The notes below the pieces were generated by a model, which did not search any database, was not told the origin of the DNA, and saw nothing but the letters and a program-made list of their open reading frames with translations. This document shows positions 1-6,838 of a stretch of DNA of 10,295 nucleotides, in pieces. The translations under genes were made by a program, and so were the position numbers. The stretch spans positions 1-10,295 of the forward strand of contig JACQCN010000259.1 of the NCBI GenBank assembly GCA_016201575.1, written 5' to 3'. This DNA is from Candidatus Rokuibacteriota bacterium. GTDB taxonomy: Bacteria; Methylomirabilota; Methylomirabilia; Rokubacteriales; CSP1-6. Numbering within the stretch: position 1 is the stretch's first letter; each line of letters starts with the position of its first letter.

Positions 1-1179
1 GGTGGCCACCCCCGGCATCGCCCGCCCGAAGCCGCCCATCCGGAAGATCTCCCGCGAGTGGGCCTTCTCGTAGACGAGGCCGACCAGCGCGAAGAAGAGC
101 CCGGTCATGATCCCGTGCGCGAACATCTGGAACACCGAGCCGTTGAGCCCGGTCTCGGTCAGCGTGGCCGCGCCCAGCATCACGATCCCCATGTGGGAGA
201 CCGACGAGTACGCGATCACGTACTTGAGGTCGCGCTGCGCCATCGCCGAGAGCGCGCCGTACACGATGTTGACGCAGGCGATCCCCCCGACCAGCCAGAC
301 CCACTCGCGGGCCCCGTCGGGCAGCAGCCCCATCCCGAGCCGCACGACCCCGTAGGCGCCGAGCTTCATCAGCACGCCGGCGTGGAGCATCGAGACCGCG
401 GTCGGCGCCGAGGCGTGGCCGTCGGGGGACCAGGTGTGCAGCGGCCAGATGCCGGCGAGGATGCCGAAGCCCACGTAGAAGGCCAGGAACACCCAGCGCT
501 GCACGCCGGGGTCGAAGCCGTTGGCCTCGGCCTCCAGGAACGAGAAGGAGGCGTTCCCGCCGTGGACGTAGAGGGCGAAGATCCCCACCAGGATGAACGC
601 CGACCCGAAGAGCAGGTAGAGGGTCAGCTTCATCGCCGCGTACTCCTTGGTGCCGACGCTCGTGGCCCCGTAGGCCCAGGCGAAGATGCCCCGGGGGCGC
701 ACCTCGCCGCTCGAGCCCCAGATGGCGATCAGCAGGTACATCGGCAGCACGGCCAGCTCGTAGAAGAGGAAGAAGAGGAACAGGTCGAGCGAGACGAACA
801 CGCCGTAGACGCCGGTGACGAGGGCCAGCAGCAGCGCGTAGAACTCCTGGCTCCGGGTGGCGAGCGTCCAGGAGGCGAACACGCCCGCGAAGATGATGAT
901 CGAGGTGAGGAGCACCATCAGGAGGCTCATGCCGTCCACGCCCAGCTCGTAGGAGATGCCGAGCGGCGGCACCAGCGGCCACTTCTCGTAGAACTGGAAG
1001 CTCGCGGCCTCGCGGTCGTAGGCGGCGAAGATCCACACCGAGAGCGCGGTGGAGAGGCCGGTAGCGGCGAGGGCGATGCCGCGCACGGCGAGCGGGCGAT
1101 GCCGCGCCGTGAACATGATCAGCAGCGCGCCCACGAAGGGCGCCCAGGTGATGATGGAGAGCAGCGGCAGGGTCGTCAT
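1..1179 (-). CDS. nuoM: NADH-quinone oxidoreductase subunit M (partial, C-terminus beyond left edge)
   Basis: Antiporter-like membrane subunit of complex I that carries one proton channel of the distal membrane arm. The frame is open from the ATG at 1179 to the window edge, giving 393 residues of a family usually about 490-530 long. The translation is strongly hydrophobic. It shows the TM5 glutamate in FLFYELAVLPMYLL (E141), PLHTWSPDGH (246-255), SAPTAVSMLHAGVLMKLGAYG with K272, and RDLKYVIAYSSVSHMG near residue 320. The start ATG overlaps the nuoL stop in an ATGA, so translation is probably coupled; I see no strong Shine-Dalgarno. Odd points: the TM7 stretch that normally holds an essential lysine (AVK before the PLH motif) reads GILAGIW, placing L241 at that position, and about 20 extra residues lie near 155-178. 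The SPDGH and SMLHAG signatures suggest a variant NuoM class. Identity is secure; pumping competence is uncertain. Confidence 0.96.
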   Translation of the reverse strand, partial: MTTLPLLSIITWAPFVGALLIMFTARHRPLAVRGIALAATGLSTALSVWIFAAYDREAASFQFYEKWPLVPPLGISYELGVDGMSLLMVLLTSIIIFAGVFASWTLATRSQEFYALLLALVTGVYGVFVSLDLFLFFLFYELAVLPMYLLIAIWGSSGEVRPRGIFAWAYGATSVGTKEYAAMKLTLYLLFGSAFILVGIFALYVHGGNASFSFLEAEANGFDPGVQRWVFLAFYVGFGILAGIWPLHTWSPDGHASAPTAVSMLHAGVLMKLGAYGVVRLGMGLLPDGAREWVWLVGGIACVNIVYGALSAMAQRDLKYVIAYSSVSHMGIVMLGAATLTETGLNGSVFQMFAHGIMTGLFFALVGLVYEKAHSREIFRMGGFGRAMPGVAT

Positions 1180-2990
1180 CGCCAGAGCCGGCTCACGATC
1201 AGGAGCGCCAGCAGCCCGAAGGCGACGCCATACACGTAGTCCTGGGCCTGCCCGCTCTGGATGCGCCGCAGCCGGTCGCCCGCGCGCAGGGTCAGCGCGC
1301 TCAGCACGTTCAGGACGCCGTCGACCAGGTAGCGGTCGATCCAGCCGATCAGCCACGAGAAGCCGAGGAGGAGGCCGCGGTAGAGGGCGCCGTAGAGCGC
1401 GTCGATCCCGTAGCGGCGGCGCGCCGCGAAGTCGAGGGGCGCCAGCGCCCGGGACACGGCCGCCGGGCTGACGACCCGCACCTGGTACATCAGCAGGGCG
1501 AGGAGGATGCCCGCCGCGGCCAGCCCGACCGAGAGCGACGTCAGCCAGCCGGGCGGATGCGCCGTCTCCCCGCCCCGGAGGGCGAGCCGCGCGCCGATCG
1601 CCAACGTGAGGACCGCCAGCACCCAGAGCGGGACCGCCATCGGCGGCGGGGCGTCGTGGGGATGGCCGCCGGCCTCCACGCGGCCGAAGAACGCAACGAG
1701 CACCACCCGGAACATGTAGACGGCGGTGAGGAAGGCGGTGAGCGCCAGCATCAGGAACGGCACGCGGAGGTGCGCCGCCCACACCCCGGCGAGCACGGCC
1801 TCCTTGGAGAAGAAGCCGGAGAGCGGCCACACCCCGGCCAGCGCGAGCGTCCCGACGAGGAAGACGATACCGGTCTGCGGCAGCGCGCGGAAGAGGCGGC
1901 CCATCTGGCGGATGTCGTTGGTGCCGACCGCGTGGACAACGGCGCCCGCGGCCAGGAAGAGCAGCGCCTTGAAAACGCCGTGCGTGAGCAGGTGGAGGAA
2001 GCCGGCGTCCGGCGCCCCCGCCCCCGCCGCCGCCATCATGTAGCCGAGCTGGGAGACGGTCGAGTACGCGAGCACCCGCTTGATGTCGTTCTCGACGCAC
2101 GCCATCGTCGCCGCCAGCAGGGCGGTGAACGCGCCGACCCAGGCGATGAGGGCGAGCACCGCGGGCGCGGCCGCGAAGAGCTGGAACGCCCGCGTCACCA
2201 GGAACACGCCGGCGGTGACCATCGTGGCGGCGTGGATCAGCGCCGAGACCGGCGTCGGGCCCTCCATGGCGTCGGGCAGCCAGACGTGGAGCGGGAACTG
2301 GGCCGACTTGCCGGCGGCGCCGAGGTAGATCAGGAACATCGTGAGCGCGAGCCCGGCGGGGAGCCGCCCGCCGCCGGCCAGCTCGAAGAGGGTCGCGAAG
2401 TCGAAGGTGCCCGTGGCCCGCCAGAGCAGGACGATGCCGATGATGAGCCCGACGTCGCCCAGGCGGGTCGTCCAGAACGCCTTCACCGCCGCCCGCGCCG
2501 CCGCCGGCCGGTCGTACCAGAAGCCGATCAGCAGGTAGGAGCAGAGGCCGACCAGCTCCCAGAAGACGAAGAGCTGGACGAAGTTGGGCGCGAGCACGAG
2601 CCCGAGCATCGAGAACGCGAACAGCGACTGGTACGCGTAGTAGCGGCCGAGCGCGGGCGCGCGCTCCTCGTCGAGATACGCGAGCGAGTAGACCTGGACC
2701 AGCAGCGCCACCAGCGTGACCAGGACCAGCATGGCCTGGGAGATCGGGTCGACGTAGAGCCCGACGGTGACGAGGGGCCCCGCGTCGGCGGGGATCCACT
2801 CCCAGACGCCCACCGCGGGCGCGCCGACGGGCACGCGCCAGAGGGCGAGGGCCGCCGCCAACGCTCCGCCCACCGCCGCGATGCTGACGAGCCCCGCGGC
2901 CCGGCCGCGGCGCCGGAGCGGCGGCACCAGCGCCAGCAGCAGGAACGCGAGGAAGGGCAAAGTCAGGGCAACGAGCGCCAGACGGGTCAC
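1176..2990 (-). CDS. nuoL: NADH-quinone oxidoreductase subunit L
   Basis: Most distal antiporter-like subunit of complex I, with the lateral helix that runs along the membrane arm. From the GTG at 2990 the protein has 604 residues, close to the family norm. Key residues are present: FWELVG with E145, RLGDVG with D179, GKSAQFPLHVWLPDAMEGPTP with K228, and a C-terminal amphipathic segment followed by a last hydrophobic helix ending VSRLWR. An in-frame ATG at 3107 would add 39 residues, but these are Ala/Gly/Arg-rich and encoded by the intergenic repeat, so I reject that start. GTG 2990 begins VTRLALVALTLPFLAFLLL, a proper first membrane helix, and has GGAGAG 9 nt upstream. The gene ends in a 4-bp overlap with nuoM. 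No sign of the extended lateral helix expected if a second NuoM-like subunit were inserted. Confidence 0.96.
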   Translation of the reverse strand: MTRLALVALTLPFLAFLLLALVPPLRRRGRAAGLVSIAAVGGALAAALALWRVPVGAPAVGVWEWIPADAGPLVTVGLYVDPISQAMLVLVTLVALLVQVYSLAYLDEERAPALGRYYAYQSLFAFSMLGLVLAPNFVQLFVFWELVGLCSYLLIGFWYDRPAAARAAVKAFWTTRLGDVGLIIGIVLLWRATGTFDFATLFELAGGGRLPAGLALTMFLIYLGAAGKSAQFPLHVWLPDAMEGPTPVSALIHAATMVTAGVFLVTRAFQLFAAAPAVLALIAWVGAFTALLAATMACVENDIKRVLAYSTVSQLGYMMAAAGAGAPDAGFLHLLTHGVFKALLFLAAGAVVHAVGTNDIRQMGRLFRALPQTGIVFLVGTLALAGVWPLSGFFSKEAVLAGVWAAHLRVPFLMLALTAFLTAVYMFRVVLVAFFGRVEAGGHPHDAPPPMAVPLWVLAVLTLAIGARLALRGGETAHPPGWLTSLSVGLAAAGILLALLMYQVRVVSPAAVSRALAPLDFAARRRYGIDALYGALYRGLLLGFSWLIGWIDRYLVDGVLNVLSALTLRAGDRLRRIQSGQAQDYVYGVAFGLLALLIVSRLWR

Positions 2991-3004
2991 CTGGGAGGTC
3001 TCTC

Positions 3005-3049
3005 CAGCGCCCTCGACACCAGCCACGCCCCGCTCCGCGGGGCTTGCGA
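3005..3049. repeat. 45-bp direct repeat, copy 1 (nuoL-proximal)
   Basis: This stretch is identical, base for base, to 3086-3130 (period 81 bp). It lies between nuoK and nuoL, ending 15 bp before the nuoL start. It contains a perfect 7-bp stem with a 3-nt loop, gccccgc-tcc-gcggggc, at 3027-3043, which would fold in the nuo transcript. The bases flanking the two copies differ, so the boundaries are sharp. Confidence 0.95.
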
Positions 3050-3085
3050 CGCGGCGCGCGCGCACAACGGTTTGGGCGGTTGTTT

Positions 3086-3130
3086 CAGCGCCCTCGACAC
3101 CAGCCACGCCCCGCTCCGCGGGGCTTGCGA
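3086..3130. repeat. 45-bp direct repeat, copy 2 (nuoK-proximal)
   Basis: Exact second copy of 3005-3049, with its own hairpin gccccgc-tcc-gcggggc at 3108-3124. It merges on its right with a further repeated block (3116-3156) that is shared with the nuoJ-nuoK gap, so it belongs to a larger repeat family and is not only a local duplication. Confidence 0.95.
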
Positions 3131-3156
3131 TAGGGAACGCTCGGCGGCGCCTCGCA
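3116..3156 (-). repeat. Dispersed intergenic repeat, end block (nuoK-nuoL gap)
   Basis: Read on the minus strand this 41-bp block starts TGCGAGGCGC three bases after the nuoK stop codon and ends GCAAGCCCCGCGG. It aligns with 3654-3696 in the neighbouring gap with about 36 matching positions and one 2-bp indel. In both places it begins right at the end of the upstream gene, as expected of a mobile or recombinogenic intergenic element inserted behind stop codons. Confidence 0.8.
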
Positions 3157-3159
3157 CCT

Positions 3160-3459
3160 TCATCCTTTGAGCAGGTCGAGCCGGTCCGCGTCGATGGTCC
3201 GGCGGATCCGGAAGATCACGATCACGATCGCGAGCCCCACCGCGACCTCGGCCACGGTGATCGCGATCGTGAACAGCGCGAAAACCATGCCCGCGGGGTC
3301 GCCGTTGAAGCGCGCGAAGGCGACGAAGTTGATGTTGACCGCGTTGAGCATCAGCTCGATGCCGAGCAGGATGCCGATCGCGTTGCGCCGCGTGAGCACG
3401 CCGAGGAGCCCGATCGCGAAGACCGCGGCCGACAGGATCACGTACGCCTGCAGGGTCAC
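3160..3459 (-). CDS. nuoK: NADH-quinone oxidoreductase subunit K
   Basis: Small three-helix membrane subunit of complex I that contributes to the proton path between NuoJ and NuoN. It has 99 residues, the normal length. The two membrane glutamates are present: GIELMLNAVNINFVAF with E35 and ITVAEVAVGLAIVI with E71, matching E36 and E72 of the E. coli protein. The start is GTG at 3459 (VTLQAYVILSAAVF), supported by GGAG 8 nt upstream, and the stop is TGA. Unlike all its operon neighbours it does not overlap or nearly touch the adjacent genes: 237 bp separate it from nuoJ and 169 bp from nuoL, both filled with related repeats. Confidence 0.97.
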   Translation of the reverse strand: MTLQAYVILSAAVFAIGLLGVLTRRNAIGILLGIELMLNAVNINFVAFARFNGDPAGMVFALFTIAITVAEVAVGLAIVIVIFRIRRTIDADRLDLLKG

Positions 3460-3515
3460 GTTTCTTTCTCCGTCGAGCGCCGCCCTGTTCGGCTGGGAGC
3501 CGCCCTCAACGCGCT

Positions 3516-3696
3516 CACCACCAGCGACGCCGCTTCGCTCGTCTCAGATTCATCGGCTCGGCTCGATTCACTCGGACCTCGCCTCGCGTCGGGCTCGCAA
3601 CAGCCTCGCCGACGCCGCTCGGCTCGAACATCGGGCTGCAGCTCGCACGGCAGCCGCGGGGCTTGCCCTGAGGAACGCCCGGCGGCGCGCCTCGCA
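3516..3696 (-). repeat. Non-coding nuoJ-nuoK gap filled by a longer member of the intergenic repeat family
   Basis: The nuoJ-nuoK gap (3460-3696) holds no credible gene. Its nuoJ-side end, 3654-3696, matches 3116-3156 of the next gap. Its nuoK side contains caccagcgacgcc (3519-3531), which matches caccagccacgcc in both 45-bp repeats at 12 of 13 positions. The centre is specific to this copy and internally repetitive: gctcggctcga occurs at 3556-3566 and 3617-3627, and gacgccgct at 3526-3534 and 3611-3619. I read it as the same element type with a different or expanded middle. The outer limit near 3516 is approximate. Bases 3460-3480 carry the nuoK ribosome binding site. Confidence 0.65.
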
Positions 3697-4191
3697 TCAT
3701 TCATCGGTCCGGGCCAGGTAGAGCGCGCCCAGGAGGGCGGTCACGAGGAGTACCGCGAGCAGCTCGAAGGCCAGCACGTAGCGGGTCAGGAGGAGCTCTC
3801 CGAGCGCGCGAGTGACGTCGGCGCCGAGCGGCCGGCGCGCGGCCGGCAGCGGCGCCTGCCCGACGAACAGGAGCACTCCGACGAAGACGGCGACGGAGAC
3901 CACCGCGCCGTTGATCAGGTACCGGCTCGTCTGACCGATCCCCTCGCCCACCAGCCGCTCGGTCAGCATGATGGCGAACACGACGATCGTCACCACGCCG
4001 CCCGCGTAGAGGAGGAGCTGCACGCCGAACAGGAAGGCGGCGTCGAGCAGGAGGAACACGCCGCCCGTGGCCACGATGGCCACCGCGAGGTAGAGCACCG
4101 AGTGGAAGAGGTTGCGGGTCAGGACGACCGCGAGACTGGAGGCCAGCAGCACGGCGGCCAGCCCCCAGAAGGCGCCGGTCTCGAGCGTCAC
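3697..4191 (-). CDS. nuoJ: NADH-quinone oxidoreductase subunit J
   Basis: Membrane subunit of complex I with five predicted helices; TM3 is involved in the conformational coupling between quinone reduction and pumping. From GTG 4191 it has 164 residues, typical of the family. The signature FGVQLLLYAGGVVTIVVFAIML (55-76) includes the conserved tyrosine Y62, and AFELLAVLLVTALLGALYLAR (141-161) forms the last helix. The GTG overlaps the nuoI stop as GTGA, so translation is likely coupled; the only nearby Shine-Dalgarno-like bases are a weak AAGG. The open frame extends upstream to 4395, but that part is an Arg/Pro-rich out-of-frame reading of nuoI and is rejected. Confidence 0.95.
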   Translation of the reverse strand: MTLETGAFWGLAAVLLASSLAVVLTRNLFHSVLYLAVAIVATGGVFLLLDAAFLFGVQLLLYAGGVVTIVVFAIMLTERLVGEGIGQTSRYLINGAVVSVAVFVGVLLFVGQAPLPAARRPLGADVTRALGELLLTRYVLAFELLAVLLVTALLGALYLARTDE

Positions 4192-4703
4192 TCTTTCGCT
4201 GCCTTGGGGGGCGCCTGCATCTCCCTGAGCTTGTTGCCCGTCGCCCACGACGGCTCCCACTGGAGGCCGAAGGCGTGGAGGCGGTCCTTGTCGAGGAGCA
4301 GCTCGCGGCGGTCGTGGGTGGCGAGGTCCACGGTGCGCAGCATGACGATGGCGTCGGTCGGGCACACCTGCACGCACAGCTCGCAGTACTCGCAAGCGTA
4401 GAGCTCGAGCGAGAACGTCTTGGCGTAGTTGCGCTGCTCGCTCTTCAGCATCTCCACCCGGATGACCTGGGGCGGGCAGACGTACTCGCAGAGGCGGCAG
4501 CCGATGCAGTTCTCCTCGCCGGTCTCCGGGTCGTAGGTGAGCGCGAGCACGCCCCGGAACCGCTCGGGATACGGCCGCTTCTCCTCCGGGTAGTGGATCG
4601 TCACCGGCTTGCGGGCGAGGTTCCGCAGCGTCACGCCCATCGCCCGGCCCACCGCGGTCGTGATCTGGCCCAGCTCGCGCCAGACGGACCCGTCAGGCGA
4701 CAC
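4188..4703 (-). CDS. nuoI: NADH-quinone oxidoreductase subunit I (2x[4Fe-4S] ferredoxin-like)
   Basis: Peripheral-arm subunit carrying the two tetranuclear clusters (N6a and N6b) that pass electrons to cluster N2 in NuoB. The 171-residue product has both motifs: CIGCRLCEYVCPP with C66, C69, C72, C76, and CEYCELCVQVCPTD with C104, C107, C110, C114. An N-terminal amphipathic stretch (GQITTAVGRAMGVTLRNLARKPVTIHYPEE) fits membrane contact with NuoH. The start GTG 4703 lies 11 bp inside the end of nuoH and has GGAGG 5 nt upstream. The stop overlaps nuoJ. Confidence 0.97.
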   Translation of the reverse strand: MSPDGSVWRELGQITTAVGRAMGVTLRNLARKPVTIHYPEEKRPYPERFRGVLALTYDPETGEENCIGCRLCEYVCPPQVIRVEMLKSEQRNYAKTFSLELYACEYCELCVQVCPTDAIVMLRTVDLATHDRRELLLDKDRLHAFGLQWEPSWATGNKLREMQAPPKAAKE

Positions 4704-5676
4704 CGGCGCCTCCGCGGTAGGCGACCCAGCCCGCCGTGGCGAGCAGGAGCGCGAGCGTCGCGGGCAGGAGCAGCTTCCACGAGATGGCCAGGATCTGGTC
4801 GACGCGGATCCGCACGAAGCTCCAGCGGACCCAGGTGACGAGCAGGAACACCACCAGGGCCTTCCCCGTGAACCACACGGCGCCGAGCCAGGCCGGCCCC
4901 GGGCCCAGCCAGCCGCCCAGGAACAGCAGCGCGCCGAGGTACGAGGTGGCGAGCACGTGCGCGTACTCGCCGAGCTGGATCAGCGCGAACTTCATCCCGC
5001 TGTACTCGACGCGGAACCCCGCCACCAGCTCCGACTCCGCCTCGAGGATGTCGAAGGGCGCGCGGTTCTCGGCGGCGATCATGGCCACGAGGTAGGCGAG
5101 GAAGGCCGCCTGGCCGACGACGGGCCAAGCCGCGAACCACAGACCGCGCTGGGCCTCCACGATCCCGCCGAGGCGGAGCGTCCCGCTCAGCACCACGGGG
5201 ACCAGCGCCGCGAAGATGAACGGCAGCTCGTAGGAGATGATCTGGTTCACGCCCCGCATCGCCGAGAGCAGCGCGTACTTGTTGTTCGACCCCCACCCGC
5301 CCATGAAGAGCCCCACGATCTCCAGCGCGGAGACGGCGAGGAAGAAGAGCACGCCGATGTTGAGGTCGGCGAGCCCGAGGCCCGGCGCGAACGGGATCGT
5401 GGCGAAGATCAGGAGGCAGGGCAGCAGGAACGCCAGCGGGGCCAGGTTGTAGACCCAGCGGTCGCTCCGCGCCGGCACCACGTCCTCCTTCATCATGAGC
5501 TTGAGGGCGTCGGCGATCGGCTGCAGCAGCCCGTGCGGCCCCACCCGGTACGGCCCGATGCGCGACTGCATCCGGGCCGCGAACTTCCGCTCGAGCAGCG
5601 TGACGTAGGTCACGAGCCCGATCACCGCGTTCAGCAGGACGACGGCCGCGACGAGGTCGCGCAGGGGCGAGGTCAC
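4693..5676 (-). CDS. nuoH: NADH-quinone oxidoreductase subunit H
   Basis: Membrane subunit that anchors the peripheral arm and forms much of the quinone chamber. The product has 327 residues with about eight helices. Hallmarks are SRIGPYRVGPHGLLQPIADALKLMMKED (38-65), GGWGSNNKYALLSAMRGVNQIISYE (126-150) and ENRAPFDILEAESELVAGFRVEYSG (203-227), the last being the acidic loop facing the quinone site. Start GTG 5676 overlaps the nuoD stop as GTGA and has GAGGT 6 nt upstream. The much longer open frame reaching 6447 is an artefact antisense in character to nuoD coding frame. Direct succession after nuoD shows that nuoE, nuoF and nuoG are absent from this position. Confidence 0.97.
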   Translation of the reverse strand: MTSPLRDLVAAVVLLNAVIGLVTYVTLLERKFAARMQSRIGPYRVGPHGLLQPIADALKLMMKEDVVPARSDRWVYNLAPLAFLLPCLLIFATIPFAPGLGLADLNIGVLFFLAVSALEIVGLFMGGWGSNNKYALLSAMRGVNQIISYELPFIFAALVPVVLSGTLRLGGIVEAQRGLWFAAWPVVGQAAFLAYLVAMIAAENRAPFDILEAESELVAGFRVEYSGMKFALIQLGEYAHVLATSYLGALLFLGGWLGPGPAWLGAVWFTGKALVVFLLVTWVRWSFVRIRVDQILAISWKLLLPATLALLLATAGWVAYRGGAGVA

Positions 5677-6836
5677 CGGTCGACCTCGCCGAACACGGGG
5701 TCGACGGAGCCCATGATCGCCACCACGTCGGCCACCTTGTGGCCGGGGATGATGTGGGGGAGGACGGCGAGGTTCGAGAAGGAGGCGCCGCGCCACTTCA
5801 TGCGGTAGGGCTTGGGGCCGCCGTCGGCGATCAGGTAGCAGCCCACCTCGCCGCGCGGCCCTTCGACGCGCGCGTACGCCTCGCCCTTGGGAATCCGCAC
5901 CTGCCCGACGGACTTCACGCCCGGGCGCGAGGAGATCGGCCCCGCGGGGAGGCCGTCGAGCGCCTGGCGGACGATCTTGATCGACTCGCGGAACTCGACC
6001 ATCCGCACCCGGTAGCGCGCCCAGCAGTCGCCCGCCGTCTCCACCGGCACCCGGAACTCGAAGTCCTCGTAGGAGGAGTACGGCTCCGCGCGCCGGATGT
6101 CGTAGGCGATGCCCGAGCCCCGGATCAGCGGGCCGGACACGCCGATCTCCTGCGCCAGCTCGGGCGAGATCACGCCGACGCCCTGGGTGCGGGCCAGGAA
6201 GAAGGGGTTGTCCTCCAGCATGGCCTCGTACTCGTCGATGCGCTTCTCGACGAAGGCGAGCGTCGAGCGGCACTGCTCGGCCCAGCCCGCGGGCAGGTCG
6301 TACCGCGTCCCGCCGACCTGGTGGAAGCCGTAGAGCAGACGGGCGCCGGTGAGGGCTTCGAAGAGGTCGAGGAGCATCTCGCGCTCGCGGATCGCGTAGA
6401 GGAAGAGCGTGGCGCCCCCGCCGAGGGCGCCGCCCATGTCCATGCACCAGGTCCCGAGCCAGAGGCAGTGCGAGGCGACGCGCTGCAGCTCGGCGGCGGT
6501 GACGCGGAGGTACCGGGCGCGCGGCGGCACCTCGACCCGGCCGATCCGCTCGGCGGCCAGCACGTAGGCCAGCTCGGACGTCATGGCGGCCACGTAGTCG
6601 GTCTTCGACGCGATCGAGGGGTACTGCACGTAGGTCAGTGTCTCGCCGAGCTTCTCGTGACAGCGGTGCAGGTAGCCGATCACGGCATCCACGGCGGCGA
6701 CCGTCTCGCCCTCGAGCGTCAGGATGGCCCGGAAGACACCGTGGGCGGACGGGTGCTGCGGTCCCATGTTCATCACGAGCCGCTCGTTGCCCGCGTATCC
6801 GAGCTCGATGACCCTGCGCGCTTCGAGGTCCGCCAT
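5673..6836 (-). CDS. nuoD: NADH-quinone oxidoreductase subunit D (49-kDa type)
   Basis: Peripheral-arm subunit that with NuoB forms the quinone-binding pocket. The 387-residue product shows NMGPQHPSAHGVFR (23-36) with H28 and H32, and KTDYVAAM with Y81, corresponding to the quinone-site His38 and Tyr87 of Thermus Nqo4. It also has GGTRYDLP, ARYRVRMVEFRES and the family C-terminus DPVFGEVDR. It is a separate gene, not a NuoC-NuoD fusion. The ATG at 6836 follows the stop of the NIPSNAP gene by 2 bp (TAGGTATG) with no strong Shine-Dalgarno, so it is probably translated by coupling. The open frame upstream to 7364 is a shadow of the NIPSNAP gene. Confidence 0.97.
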   Translation of the reverse strand: MADLEARRVIELGYAGNERLVMNMGPQHPSAHGVFRAILTLEGETVAAVDAVIGYLHRCHEKLGETLTYVQYPSIASKTDYVAAMTSELAYVLAAERIGRVEVPPRARYLRVTAAELQRVASHCLWLGTWCMDMGGALGGGATLFLYAIREREMLLDLFEALTGARLLYGFHQVGGTRYDLPAGWAEQCRSTLAFVEKRIDEYEAMLEDNPFFLARTQGVGVISPELAQEIGVSGPLIRGSGIAYDIRRAEPYSSYEDFEFRVPVETAGDCWARYRVRMVEFRESIKIVRQALDGLPAGPISSRPGVKSVGQVRIPKGEAYARVEGPRGEVGCYLIADGGPKPYRMKWRGASFSNLAVLPHIIPGHKVADVVAIMGSVDPVFGEVDR

Positions 6837-6838
6837 AC

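Noticed and set aside
1..2990. A 2M-type complex I with two NuoM-like subunits
   Set aside because: NuoL is of ordinary length with a normal lateral helix, and only one NuoM is visible. The part beyond the left edge could change this.
2991..3107. Longer nuoL start at the ATG at 3107
   Set aside because: The added 39 residues are encoded by the intergenic repeat, have no membrane character, and the GTG at 2990 has a ribosome site and a normal family N-terminus.
3005..3130. CRISPR-like array
   Set aside because: There are only two copies, with a 36-bp spacer, a relative in the neighbouring gap with variable structure, and no cas genes.
3456..3704. Possible small minus-strand gene (82 codons) in the nuoJ-nuoK gap
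   Set aside because: It coincides with the repeat element, has Arg/Ser/Ala-rich composition, no recognisable domain and no ribosome site at its start.
1557..4401. Long plus-strand open frames (500 or more codons) opposite nuoL-nuoK-nuoJ
   Set aside because: They are Arg/Glu/Gly/His-rich low-complexity translations antisense to well recognised complex I genes and follow from the high GC content at third codon positions.
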